From positions 17,099,827 to 17,163,826 of the forward strand of contig NC_090791.1 of NCBI RefSeq assembly GCF_040054535.1: DNA of 64,000 nucleotides, given 5' to 3'. The notes beneath the pieces are model-generated. The model saw only the letters and a program-made list of their open reading frames with translations, searched no databases and was not told the origin of the DNA. Both the position numbers and the translations under genes were made by a program. This DNA comes from Antennarius striatus. Lineage: Eukaryota; Chordata; Actinopteri; Lophiiformes; Antennariidae. Shown piece by piece: positions 24,221-34,549 of this stretch (within the stretch, counting starts at the first letter, position 1; the number at the start of each line of letters is the position of its first letter).

Positions 24221-24658
24221 GGCCCTGTCCACACGATGACGGATTTTTTGAAAATGCAACTCTTTTGTTGCGTTTACGCCTTCCGTTCACCAACAACGCA
24301 ACTTTTTAAAAACGCTGGCCGAGGTGGATTTTTTTAAAAACGCTGGGTCTGCGTTGTCGTGTGGACGGTGTATCCGCAACTTTTTAAAAACACTGACGTC
24401 TTGCCTGTGATGAAAACCGCTGTGACGTCAAATTTATGTGACAACAAAATTACGGAGGATTCCTATTGGATAAAATTTGACTCAATGCTGCCACCACATG
24501 GTTTGGCATGCTTAAAGTCGTCTTCAAAAACGCACTGGTGTGTCTACGTGTGGACGGAGATTTTTTTTGAAAACGCTGTCGTGTGGACGCGAATCGTTTT
24601 TGATGCGTTTTTAAAAAGTTGCGTTTTCCAAAACATCCGTCATCGTGTGGACGGGGCC
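24221..24658. mobile_element. Harbinger-like MITE
   Basis: Terminal inverted repeats of 24 bp (GGCCCTGTCCACACGATGAC...) pair with one mismatch. The trinucleotide TCA flanks both ends (24218-24220 and 24659-24661), fitting the 3-bp TNA duplication of PIF/Harbinger elements. The 438-bp interior is rich in AAAAACGC words and non-coding. Confidence 0.75.
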
Positions 24659-25095
24659 TCAATCACACCTCTCCTTCTGCACCCCCCACAGTCCTTTGAC
24701 TCTCCTGTGTCACAAGGGTGAGGAGTGTCTTATAGTTTGAACATCATTCTACCCAGCCTTATGCTTTCACAGTTTCTAACTCTGGAAAATCCACATGATA
24801 GATGAAACAACCATGTAAAAAGTCTACCTGAGCCCAGGAATGGCCTCCCCTGTGGTGTTTCCCCTGTCTGCTGATGATAACACAGGAGGAAACCCGTCTG
24901 CTTCCTTTTTCCTGCTGCATCAGGAAGTTGTGAGCATCAGGTCAGGGGAACAGTGAGGGAAATGTACTTCAAGGTAAACACTCTGTCACGCTTCAACTGA
25001 AGTAGACAGCAGAACATTTGGTTTCATGCTTTTTACTTCATATGTCACTGTTGTAAGTCTGTCATACAAATATACCATGAACCTTACTGGGAATG

Positions 25096-25743
25096 TCAAC
25101 AAGAATGTGTGTAATCCAACAACCCAACCAATACGATACAAAGTGTACTGTGAAAGTACATCACCATGCAGACTAGTGAAGTAAAGAACAGCATGCTAAT
25201 GATCCGCATGCTCTTCAGCTTTGAGACAATAAGCTGGATGAAGCTCAAAGAGGCTTGTTGTGTTTCAAGATGGCTGAGAGGACTTCCATTTCTGTGAGCA
25301 AACAAACAAGATGAGATGTTTGATCAAGAGATCATTCTGTGAGCTCTAGAAGAAGCATGAATAAATCATATCTACAAATTAGCTACCACTTTTGATGTTT
25401 ATGAATGAAATGACATCCCATCCTTTCAATTAAAATAGATTAGATGCTGTGAATGTTTACACACCTTCCTTTCAGTAGCTTCATATGTAAGAGAAAAAAT
25501 ATCGCGTGGAGAGAAAACAAGTTCTCTTTGTGCATTCTGTAGTGCATCCTCACTGAAGCAGTAAATGCTCATTGACTGCTTGGACAGCACATATTCTTCA
25601 AAGCCAGGCTTATCAGTGACTCCTACATTCCTGTTCCAGAGGTCCTCCAATGGCGTTGCTGATCTTCTGTTAGCGACACACCAAGAATTTTCTGCACTAT
25701 TGTAAGTTCTGTGTGGAAAGATGTCTGTTGTGCATCCAGTCAA
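25096..25743 (-). other. two unassigned minus-strand open frames
   Basis: 25743-25426 encodes 105 residues from MTGCTTDIFPHRTYNSAENS, with a donor-like GTGTGT after the codons for ATERK near 25463. 25305-25096 encodes 69 residues with a hydrophobic stretch around MRIISMLFFTSLVCMVMYFH. They could be exons of a decayed gene or retroelement within the carhsp1 intron. I do not recognise a family and cannot exclude chance. Confidence 0.2.
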
Positions 25744-25929
25744 CTAAGGCCACTTTGTCTGTCACAACGAACCCGCCCGCTGGGAGTGTATGCAGTTTGT
25801 TTGTGCTGCATTCAAAGTGACAGGTTATTAGGTAATCATATTTTGAGAATGTCCATCCTTTGATTCAGATCTTGAGAACAGGTGCTCTGTGATCTGAAAC
25901 ACCAGAGCTACTCGTCTAAACCAGCACAG

Positions 25930-25961
25930 GGAGGAGGAGGAGGAGGAGGAGGAGGAGGAGG
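25930..25961 (+). repeat. (GGA)n microsatellite
   Basis: About ten GGA trinucleotides. Confidence 0.95.
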
Positions 25962-26095
25962 CTGCTGGTGTTGAAACTTGGTGGACATTTATCCTCCATG
26001 ATTGAAAAATGTGAGACGCAGCATTGATGCACGTCGACGCATGAGCAATGAAAATTAAAAACCTGGACCATCTCTTTCCACACTCAGGCATATAT

Positions 26096-26096
<1 letters not shown>

Positions 26097-26157
<61 letters not shown>
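26097..26157 (+). repeat. (CA)n microsatellite
   Basis: About 30 uninterrupted CA units. Confidence 0.97.
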
Positions 26158-26158
<1 letters not shown>

Positions 26159-27360
26159 CTCAGTATTGGCTTGTGTGTGTGTTTAAGGTTAATGGTTTCT
26201 GCCTTCAGTGCTCAGCTCTGGGTGAGTAATGTGTCTGAAGCAGCTTCTCTTTGTGTAGGTGCATACAAGTCCTCAATAACATGCCTGCAGCTCTCAACAA
26301 CCCACACCCAGTTCATGCTTGACATCCACTCACAAAGGAAACAAAGGAGACGCCACCATCAGCGACCATCAGCTTCAAAGAGGCCTTTATTTTATTTTAT
26401 TTTTGCTGTTTATGACATAATAAATTTATGAAGATTAGATTCATCTGATAAAATATCACTGTTGTTGTGCACACACTAAAGTGTTGTTTAAATACAGATA
26501 CGAAGACATCCCATCCTTTGATTCCAGTTTCACTGAATCAGAAGTTAAAACACGACTGTAAAAGAATTTAATTGCATGGGAACAACAATCATTTGGTTTC
26601 ACTGCTTCCTGTCATGTTTGTAGTTTTTTTATTCTTTGTGTTTAAAACATGCAACATACTCTCGATCTGCATTGTTGTGACTTCACGTCTGCGGATTGAA
26701 AGTCTATTTAGCAGCTTTTAGACATAAATATGACCATAGAGTTATTGTTTTTTGTCTGTTTAGTGTTCCTGACGTCCAGATGCACTAAATTGCCTTTGAA
26801 TCATATTTGTGGCCAGCGGCCCCTCCCTGTCGGACCCGTGATACCATGAAAGCTTTCTGTCTGCTGAATTTGAAGTCTTCCTGAATCATTCCTGATCTTA
26901 ATTGTAAAGATGTATTACCTATAATCAGCTAATGAATGATGGAAAACTCCCACATGTGTTGAGCTATAATGACAAAGATCCTTGATTGATTGGACTATAG
27001 AGTAAACATGGAGATGCTTTTGGTCTGTTTTCCAGTTGCACCACCTTGGTTTTTGGACAGATATAGTACAACACTAATATTACTACAGGCTAATCTTGAA
27101 GAGTGCAGCATTGTTAAGTCTGCAGAGAGAATAAAAGAGAATTAAAATGTCAGTTTTGAAAAATGCTTTGCATGAACTGGTGCCTCCTCTTGTGTGGTTC
27201 TAATGTCTCTGTGTGAACGAGCCTCTGGAGCTGCAGCTTCAGCTTCATGAGTCCAGACTGAAATATATGAACCCGTAATTGGAGCCTGAATGGATTCATA
27301 ATGTGTGGTCTCATACAATATAATGACCTCATCACACAATGTGTTTGTCTCAGCAAAGCT
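26158..27360. other. carhsp1 intron 1 sequence, nothing recognised
   Basis: AT-rich, with no splice-flanked coding segment and no transposon end found. Confidence 0.4.

Positions 27361-27396
<36 letters not shown>
27361..27396 (+). repeat. (GT)n microsatellite
   Basis: About 17 GT units. Confidence 0.95.
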
Positions 27397-27399
<3 letters not shown>

Positions 27400-27539
27400 T
27401 GTTGATCTGAGCTGATTGTACATGTGTTTGCAGGTGCAAGTGATGAAACGTGTGTGTTTGTCCCAGTGGTCTGGTATTTGCTTCATCAGCAGGGTCTCTG
27501 GGTGCTGAATGGGCGGGGGGTGGGGGGGAGCAGGGTCAT

Positions 27540-27725
27540 GGAAAATTCCACCGGTACCCTGTAGGTCAACAGCACCGATGGCGGTCGTTGTTAACCCGGG
27601 TCTCGACCGATCCGGTATGGAAGTCAAAAGTTTTACATCGGATGCCCTTCTTGACACAACCCTCTGTATTTATCCGGGCTTGGGTCCGGCACAATAAGAC
27701 ATTGGCTTGTGCCCTCTTGCGGCTA
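27540..27725 (+). repeat. 3' part of a fish LINE-type repeat
   Basis: Contains GATCCGGTATGGAAGTCAAA and TTTTACATCGGATGCCCTTC, then TTATCCGGGCTTGGG. This is a familiar non-coding tail in fish genomes, probably of a non-LTR element. Family assignment is from memory. Confidence 0.5.
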
Positions 27726-28139
27726 CATCACTGTTATATGGTATATACTGTAATATTAAGTAGATGTCAGATACAAGTAGTGTCATGTGTGGACAGATAC
27801 ACACTTCTTTGTGAGTTTCTTCAAAAATCCCTCCTAATAATGGAAGATGAAAGAGAGACAGAGAAACAGTATTTGCATTGCGGTGTGTTGGGCTGTTGTC
27901 TGATGATTCTGCTGAAATGATGCAACCACCTCCTGCTCTTATTAGGGGAGTCATCGGTGATTCAACGATTACAGATATTACGTACGACAGGTGCTTGTGT
28001 GTGGAGCGTGTTATTACTCTGCTGTCCAGGAACAGGAAGCCGTCTGTCAGAAGCTGTGATCGCATTAACCTCACGATGAAGATCAGACGCTTTGAAACTG
28101 TCAGGACTCATTCAGTCATGTTCCAGTGGTGGTAAATAA

Positions 28140-29190
28140 ACTGGACAGAGCGGGGTTTTAAACTCCAGTGACTCATCGAGTCTGTTGACACCCGTCAGTA
28201 TGACACAACAGGTTTTGTCATCATTTATCAGCCGTCAACTTAAAGATTTCTGTGCCTACTTTCCCCCCATTATTGTTATTTATCTTCGTCCAGAATGAAA
28301 TCCAGATTCCACGGAGCAAAACAATCCATCATACCCAACGCAAAGCCCTCATCTGTCCCCCATTTCATCAATACTGAGTTGTGTCTTGATAAATGATTGG
28401 GTTTTTTTGTCAGTAATGCCTTCCGTCCATCGCCTGAAGGCATCAAGAGTGACAGATGTTGTTGATTTGCAAAATTATTCCTGTAAGCCATCTTTAAGTT
28501 GGAACCAAAGAAGATTTTACAGAAATGTTTTTAACTATCCACAAACTGCAGTTTGTGTGTTCAATTGATTTATCTGAAACACACTTGATGCAGAATTCTG
28601 TAGTTGATGGTGATTCTGATGGAAGTTAAGTGTTTCAGCTGAAACGATGAGATAAAAGAAACTTGGAACAACCTGTAGAGTTGAGAAGAACTTTAGTTAT
28701 GTTTTGCTGTGAGTTTGAATGTGAGTGGCCTTTTTTTAATTACACCAAGTCAATAACCTAAAGGTTCTTTGCTTGTGTGAGAATATTTAGACATGCTGTT
28801 TTTAGAAATCACAATGACTTTGTACTTTTAGCTTAGTGTTTCAGTTACAGAAACTAAACTACCAGTGGAACTATCGTTGTGTGTTTGTCCGACTATGTCG
28901 GGAATGAAAGTTGAAAGTGGAAATCAACAGAAGCTGTCTGCAGTTTCCAGATTGGTTGGCAGAGATGGTGACGCAACAGATGCTGTAACTCCCTGGCTGA
29001 GGTGAATGAGATGACTGTTTTCTGTCACTGTCAGGTTGCAATGATGTCACCGTGTCCTCAAATTGGTGTTGCTATGGTAATGTGGTTGCTGAAAATGCCT
29101 CCAGCAGGTCTCTAATCTGTTGTGGGTGGGGGTGGTGGAGCTTGTTAGATGAGACTACTAAAAAAAAACAACTTAAGGCCTCCTTTCTCC
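28140..29190. other. end of carhsp1 intron 1, nothing recognised
   Basis: Short frames on both strands near 28276-28568 lack support. A pyrimidine-rich tract TCCTTTCTCCTCCCCTAG (29181-29198) forms the acceptor of the first coding exon. Confidence 0.45.
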
Positions 29191-29227
29191 TCCCCTAGGT
29201 GTGTGACATCCTCTGCTGCGCTCCATT

Positions 29228-30036
29228 ATGTCATCAGAAGCCACACCCATTCAGGGGTCAAGACCAGTGACCCCGCCTGTGACCTCTGCAGGATCCCCAC
29301 GTTCTTCATCATCAACAGGTAAAGAAGACTGAGGTGATGAACCGTAGTGCTGTTCACCGTGAAGGAGCTCACTGGTTTCTGTCCCATCAGAACACCTGCA
29401 TCCTCCAACCTGCAGACACAGAGACCGCTCGCCCTCCCCGCTGAGAGGCTACCTCATCCCCAGCCCTCTGCCCACACGCAGAAACAGGACCTGCTCAGCG
29501 TACGAACACACACACACACACACGCATACACACACACATATACACGATTGTTGACGTTCTCATGAGCGTGGAAAGCTGCACGAGGGAGACTAAGAGTGAA
29601 TAAAGTATCTATTACCATCTTATCTACATTGTGTATCTAAAGACAAACTATGACGAGACAGACAAAAGGTTTTCACAGTAACTGCAGGGATTATAGGATC
29701 GACACAACTATTTGTTTAGTGTTGCACTAATGACTGTTGCTGGTTTTTCAGCTCTTTGTTTGAGGTGTAAATATTCAGATGAAGTTTGTTTTTTTTAAGA
29801 CAGAAACACACACGTCCCAAATGCTCTAATAATGATAAAAACTATCAATTTTATTTATATTGCACTTTACATTCCGAAAATCTCAAAGTGCTACAAAGAC
29901 AAAGAAAGCATAAAATCCATGGTGAAACAAACTAATAAAACAACACAACCCAACAATAAGGCATATATAAAAGGCTAAGGAAAGGTGAGTCTTCAGGCTA
30001 CGTCCCAAATGCTCTACTTAAAGTGCTGTCAGGTAC

Positions 30037-30085
<49 letters not shown>

Positions 30086-31206
30086 GCGCAGGACGGTCCT
30101 TGCATCAGAGGGTCCCTTGTATAGCGGTGTCTGTAAATGCTTTTCCCGCTCCAAAGGCCATGGCTTCATCACGCCATTCGAAGGGGAAAATGACATCTTT
30201 GTGCACATCTCAGAGTAAGTGTGTGTTCGTGTGTGTTCACTGACATGTTGATGGGTTTACGAGTGTGTCTTTTACGTGTGTAGCAGTGTGTTTGTGTTGC
30301 TGATCCACACACAGTGGATCAGCACAGACAAACTAAATATTGCAAGAGATCTCGATAGTGAATCAATAAAAGATTACATTCAGAACTCAGACCAATGAAA
30401 CTATAAAATAAATGAGTGAAAAATAAAATGCAAACATTAAACAGTAAAACTAAACTGAGTGAAATAAAAACAGCTTTATGCCAAACCATGACTGGTTTGG
30501 CATAAAGTTGATGTTTGCCATGTGAATTTTGTGTGAAACAATGTCATTATTATGAGCCCATTAGAATCCTACTATGGTGAGTTATAGTATCACCATAGTA
30601 GGATTCCTAAAAAGTCCCATTTCTACACTCCGTTCAAGAAACAGGTTCTTTTACCTGACAGATCAGAGATTCTTGTCTACGTACCACTGCCTCAGATCGG
30701 TCTACCAATTTTAAGCAGTTACTGGAAATGTCAAAACCTTGGTGACAGTCGAGGCCCAGTTTCTCTCTGGAGTCACAGAGGTGCTAACCTGAATACTTTT
30801 AAATTTTTGGAGGTCTTTCTAGTGACGTGCAAGTCAGCTGCTCTGACTTGCATCGCTGCTGTTGGCTGGCAAATAGACCACTTCTTTGTTTCCATCTGTG
30901 GTGGCAGCGCAGCCAGAGACGGAAATGATTTTAGATATCAGTTCAGTGCTTTGTCTTTAACTGTAAATGTCTGCAAGTAGATTATAGAATTCTGTTTCCA
31001 TTCTCCTTCACTTTTCAGTCTTTCTTTCTTCCTTCTCATGCAGCATCGAGGGCGAGTACGTGCTAGTAGAGGGCGACGTGGTGAGCTACAAATTGTGCTC
31101 CATCCCTCCCAAAAACGAGAAGTTCCAGGCGGTGGAGGTGACCATCACTCACCTCAAGCCGGGAACCAAACATGAGACCTGGGCGGGACACATCGTCAGC
31201 AGCTGA
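29228..31206 (+). CDS. carhsp1: calcium-regulated heat-stable protein 1 (cold-shock domain RNA-binding protein)
   Basis: Coding exons 29228-29318, 29391-29499, 30092-30214 and 31044-31206 join in frame to 161 residues; human CARHSP1 has 147. Order: a Ser/Pro-rich N-terminus ([20 protein letters not shown]), the conserved [10 protein letters not shown] and PSPLPTRR phosphorylation region, then a single cold-shock domain (about 72-145). The domain has RNP1-like K88-G-H-G-F-I93 and RNP2-like D101-I-F-V-H-I106, and the protein ends [11 protein letters not shown]. The basic motif RNRTCS (Ser66) keeps the RxRxxS form of the human Akt/RSK site. The family binds mRNA (for example TNF AU-rich elements) in the cytoplasm, P-bodies and stress granules. 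CSDC2/PIPPin is the nearest paralogue; [14 protein letters not shown] and SIPPKNEK favour CARHSP1. Introns are GT-AG. The acceptor of the third coding exon is preceded by a TG repeat instead of a pyrimidine tract. Start: first ATG of its exon. Confidence 0.95.
30040..30091 (+). promoter_or_regulatory. carhsp1: (TG)n tract acting as the acceptor region of a carhsp1 exon
   Basis: About 20 TG units plus CGTGTGCGCAG run directly into exon 30092-30214. There is no ordinary polypyrimidine tract. UG repeats at 3' splice sites are known TDP-43 targets that influence exon inclusion (CFTR exon 9 is the classic case); an effect here is inferred. Confidence 0.8.
30474..30606. repeat. two perfect short-loop inverted repeats in carhsp1 intron
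   Basis: CTTTATGCCAAACCA (30474-30488) pairs exactly with 30493-30507 over a 4-base loop. A 17-bp arm at 30564-30580 pairs exactly with 30590-30606 over 9 bases. Confidence 0.9.
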
Positions 31207-32024
31207 AAGCTGCTGGTTCCTGGTCGAGGCCTGTGAGGAAGGGTGACGTAGAGGAGGAAGTACAGGAGTCCAGAGGGAATACTGGAAGATTTAACATTGG
31301 GGTTTGTCCCACACATGGAGGGCAAAGGGGAACCTGGGCATGGTTTTTAGTTTTTTTTGTTTTGTAGTTCAGGTCAGCTGGGAAAGGTCAGAGGAGACGT
31401 TAGTCAGTAGAGGCTCAGCTCAGAGGGAAATAAATAACTATAGAGAAATTATACAGTTGGTTTTATCGTTATTCCAATAGCGTTATAGGGAGAAGATGCT
31501 TATCATATATTTAAGCTTACAGTATATGTATATAAGCAGGGAATCTATATCACTACACTTTTAGACCCCTATGTTGAAAATATATGGCGCATTTATTGTT
31601 TGAAACTGGATTTCATTTGTGGAGAGAATTTATTTCAGCTGCAGAAGAGTTTCAGCGCTGGGATGAGGGCTGGGGGGGTGCGTGGGGTGGGGGGTTATTT
31701 TCCTGGTAAACTGTGTGCCTACTTCTACTCAGAGATGTTTGTGTTTACGGCGACCGCCACACAGATCTGACCATGTGTGGGTGGCATCATGGGTGGATTA
31801 AAGCATTTTCAACCGGTATGCCTCAGTGGCTTTTCTTCTTTCGTTTGTTTTTGGATGGATATATTCGGAGCATCTTCACTGAACTGGTGTGAAGTAGAAA
31901 TTAGAAATTAGAAATAGAGTAACAAAAAGTAAATAATCATTAAATGTCGATAGTGTCTCAACAGAACTGAATCAACCAGAAGTGGGTGTTCAGAAAGGAT
32001 GTCATCATGTATAATATCAATAAA
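31207..32024 (+). other. carhsp1: carhsp1 3' UTR with candidate poly(A) signals
   Basis: ATTAAA at 31797-31802 and AATAAA at 32019-32024 are the plausible signals. No further coding sequence was found. A G-rich tract lies at 31670-31695. Confidence 0.55.
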
Positions 32025-32339
32025 TGACATTTGGGTTATTTACATTTGTTTGTTGGTTTATTACTCGTGAATGTGGTAATTGTTGTTGTGAATGAAACTG
32101 TTGTCCTTGTCTTTTTGTCTATAAGCTCTCTCCTTTGACTCTATGGCTCCACTGGTTTATGCTCAGACAGCAGTGACATCACATTTTCATGTTTTTGAAA
32201 ATATCAGTCGGCACCCCCCCACACACACATTGTTGTTCAGGCTAGCGACGGCTCATCTGATAATTTTTATGTATACATGTCCAAATACTGAGTATTTTTA
32301 CTCAGATCGGATGCGGGTTATATATGATGTCAACTTAAA

Positions 32340-32610
32340 GATTCCTCACCTGCAATCTGTAGAAGGTCAGATGGATTCCATCAAGCATCAGGAAATCCTA
32401 GAAGAAACACCTTCACCTGTGAGGAAGATGAAGCTGGGAGATTCCCTAACCCTAATTGAATCCACAGAAAATCTCTGGTGGGATCTGAAGGTGTCTGCAG
32501 CAGGTAAACCAGGAATATTCAGGAACTGGAGGTGTTTGTCCATAAGGAATGGGCTGAGATTCCTCAGGAACGCTGCCAGAAGCTGGTGTCTGGTAGTGCA
32601 TCATGTTAGC
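32340..32610 (+). pseudogene. Tc1-like transposase remnant with internal deletion
   Basis: MDSIKHQEILEETPSPVRKM (from 32371) corresponds to the region just before the second catalytic Asp of Tc1 transposases. It jumps within a few residues to ESTENLWWDLKVSAAGKPG, the region around the third catalytic residue. The segment holding the second Asp is deleted, so it cannot be functional. A longer frame beginning upstream at 32143 is not a gene. Confidence 0.65.
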
Positions 32611-32619
32611 TGCTAAAGG

Positions 32620-33330
32620 GTCTCTAGAGAGAACTAGAGACGCTTGGTATTAAGCGTGGAATCATTTACAGACTGATTTATTCACTAAATTTAAATTAAA
32701 TAATACATTTGTATATTGTATATACAGTGTATATAGTGTCTGTATGTTTATAGGGTGTGCAATTAATAAACACAGCCTCTGGTTTTTGACAAATAGCACC
32801 CAGTATAAATACTTGGGATAATAAACTGGTGCTTATTATGCTCATATTCACGTTAAAAATCAGAAGGAAACGGCACATTTAACTAAATGAACGGTCACTA
32901 TTGTTATGTCAATGACAACATTCTGACACTCTTCAAGGAAACTCACTTTGCCATCATTACTAAGTCAACACACGAGGTTTTTCCTTAGTTGCTGAGATTT
33001 ACTGATAAAAGTAGTATATAAAATTATGAAATACAAAATTCCTAAAAAAAAAAAAGAAATAAATGGCATCTCATGGTTCTTTCCATATAGAGCTGTCTAA
33101 ACCAGTTTCTCAATCCTGTTTACAGAAACCCAACAGAATTCTTCTGGAAAAAACAGTGGAGAGGAAAAACTTCCTTTAGCAGGCACTGATTCCTGGAGGA
33201 TGGGGATCTGCCTTGACTAGTTGGAGTTAAGAGAATCTCCCTTCTGCTCGTCCCACATGTACAGTATATCTATTGTACAGTAGAAACACAAGTAATTAAT
33301 CAAATTAGACAAGAAAATTAGATTATGACT
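32620..33330. other. intergenic, nothing recognised
   Basis: AT-rich, with several AATAAA-like words and a poly-A tract near 33045. No exon or repeat ends were found. Confidence 0.4.
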
Positions 33331-33339
33331 TTAACATTG

Positions 33340-33660
33340 AGAAAAGTAGGTCAAGGTCAAATTCAACTTTTGTACACTCAGGAACCAGATAAGATAGAAA
33401 GATGAGAAGGCCAGTGTGATTAAGACCAAGTAGGTCAGTAAAATTTTGAATTCAGGGGTGTTGCAGGATGTTGCAGTCTGCAACTGCCTTGTATGTCTTG
33501 TTGTTTGTCTTTCATGTGGCTCTGCAGTGCACTGGCGTCATGCTCAGAGTGTTCCCTGCATCTCAACTGTAAGTCAGCTGGGATAAGCTCCAGCCACCTG
33601 TTTCCCTCAGTAAGTGGAACACAGAGGTTGCTGAGGATGGTTGGATGAGAGACGAGAAAC
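33340..33660 (+). repeat. dispersed repeat copy 2 of 3, followed by a SINE-like tail
   Basis: 33340-33480 repeats the AGGAACCAGATAAGATAGAA block and AAGTAGGTCAG tract of 4415-4775. 33500-33660 carries AGCTGGGATAAGCTCCAGCC, the 3' tail signature of the SINE-like repeat. Confidence 0.55.
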
Positions 33661-33939
33661 ATTCTTAAAGTCCAGTGGACTGATTTAAACAGCTTTGGAT
33701 AACCATAACCTGGATAACTGAGAACCTACAGACATGTTGTAATCCACATCTCTTATTGCTTTATTGAACCCTGCAAGAATCAATAATCATTAATCAATTT
33801 CCTATTATATATGGCTACAATAGAGCAAGAAAGGGTAAGATAGATAGTTAAATACTTTATTTGTCCAACACATTAAGTTACATTCAGTTTTATTTACAAA
33901 GTATATACAATACAAGAAACCTGCCCACAAGGTCAGCCC

Positions 33940-34548
33940 CACCTCCTGCCACGCTGCAGCACTGCAGAGCAACACGACACAGACACAGAACCAGAACACA
34001 GAGGAGGCTGGTGGCCTGAGATTAGGGAGGGGAATAAATGAACTGCCTTGGAGAACCCATCAATGACTGTGAGAATGATGGTTTTACCCTTGGATAGTGG
34101 AAGGCCAGTGACAAAACGCGATGTGAGACCATGGCTGCAGAGGAATTGGTAAGGGCCGCAGGAGACCGACACAGCTTGATGGAAGGTCTTGTTGTTGGCA
34201 CAGAATGAGCATGAGGCAGCAAAGGCTCGAACATCTTTAGCCATGGACGTCCACCAGAAACCCTATTGGAGCAGGGACAACGTCTGGTGGACCCCTGGGT
34301 TGCACGCAACCTATGAAGCAAAGCACAGGCGACTGGTGGTAGGTGGGACGAACTTTCATGCAGCAGATGATTCTTCTGTGCCTCAGAGAGACTTCCTGCT
34401 CCACCTACCAACTAACCACCCCTATTACAAACGTGGAGTGGAGGATTGTCCCTGTGTCATTCTCACCCTCCTCACAGGCAAACTGATGAGAGAAGGCATC
34501 AGGCTTCAGCTTCCGAGACCTGGGGTGGGTAGATGAGGTCAAAGTCAA
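33940..34548 (-). pseudogene. Ty3/gypsy pol fragment (RNase H end to integrase N-terminus)
   Basis: Minus-strand frames carry FDLIYPPQVSEAEA / RSRKLKPDAFSHQFACEEGE, which resembles the stretch between RNase H and integrase in fish Ty3/gypsy elements. Then comes MAKDVRAFAASCSFCANNKT with the CxxC half of the HHCC zinc finger, and FVTGLPLSKGKTIILTVIDG leading into the integrase core (first catalytic Asp region) near 34060. Frameshifts separate the blocks, and neither LTRs nor reverse transcriptase are present. Its 5' side meets the minisatellite directly at about 34550. Confidence 0.8.
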
Positions 34549-34549
34549 A

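Noticed and set aside
27142-27657. 171-codon minus-strand frame as a gene
   Set aside because: It crosses a (GT)n tract and a LINE-type repeat tail. Composition changes abruptly at those borders.
32143-32616. 157-codon frame as a gene
   Set aside because: Its second half is a deleted Tc1 transposase remnant and its first half has no coding character.
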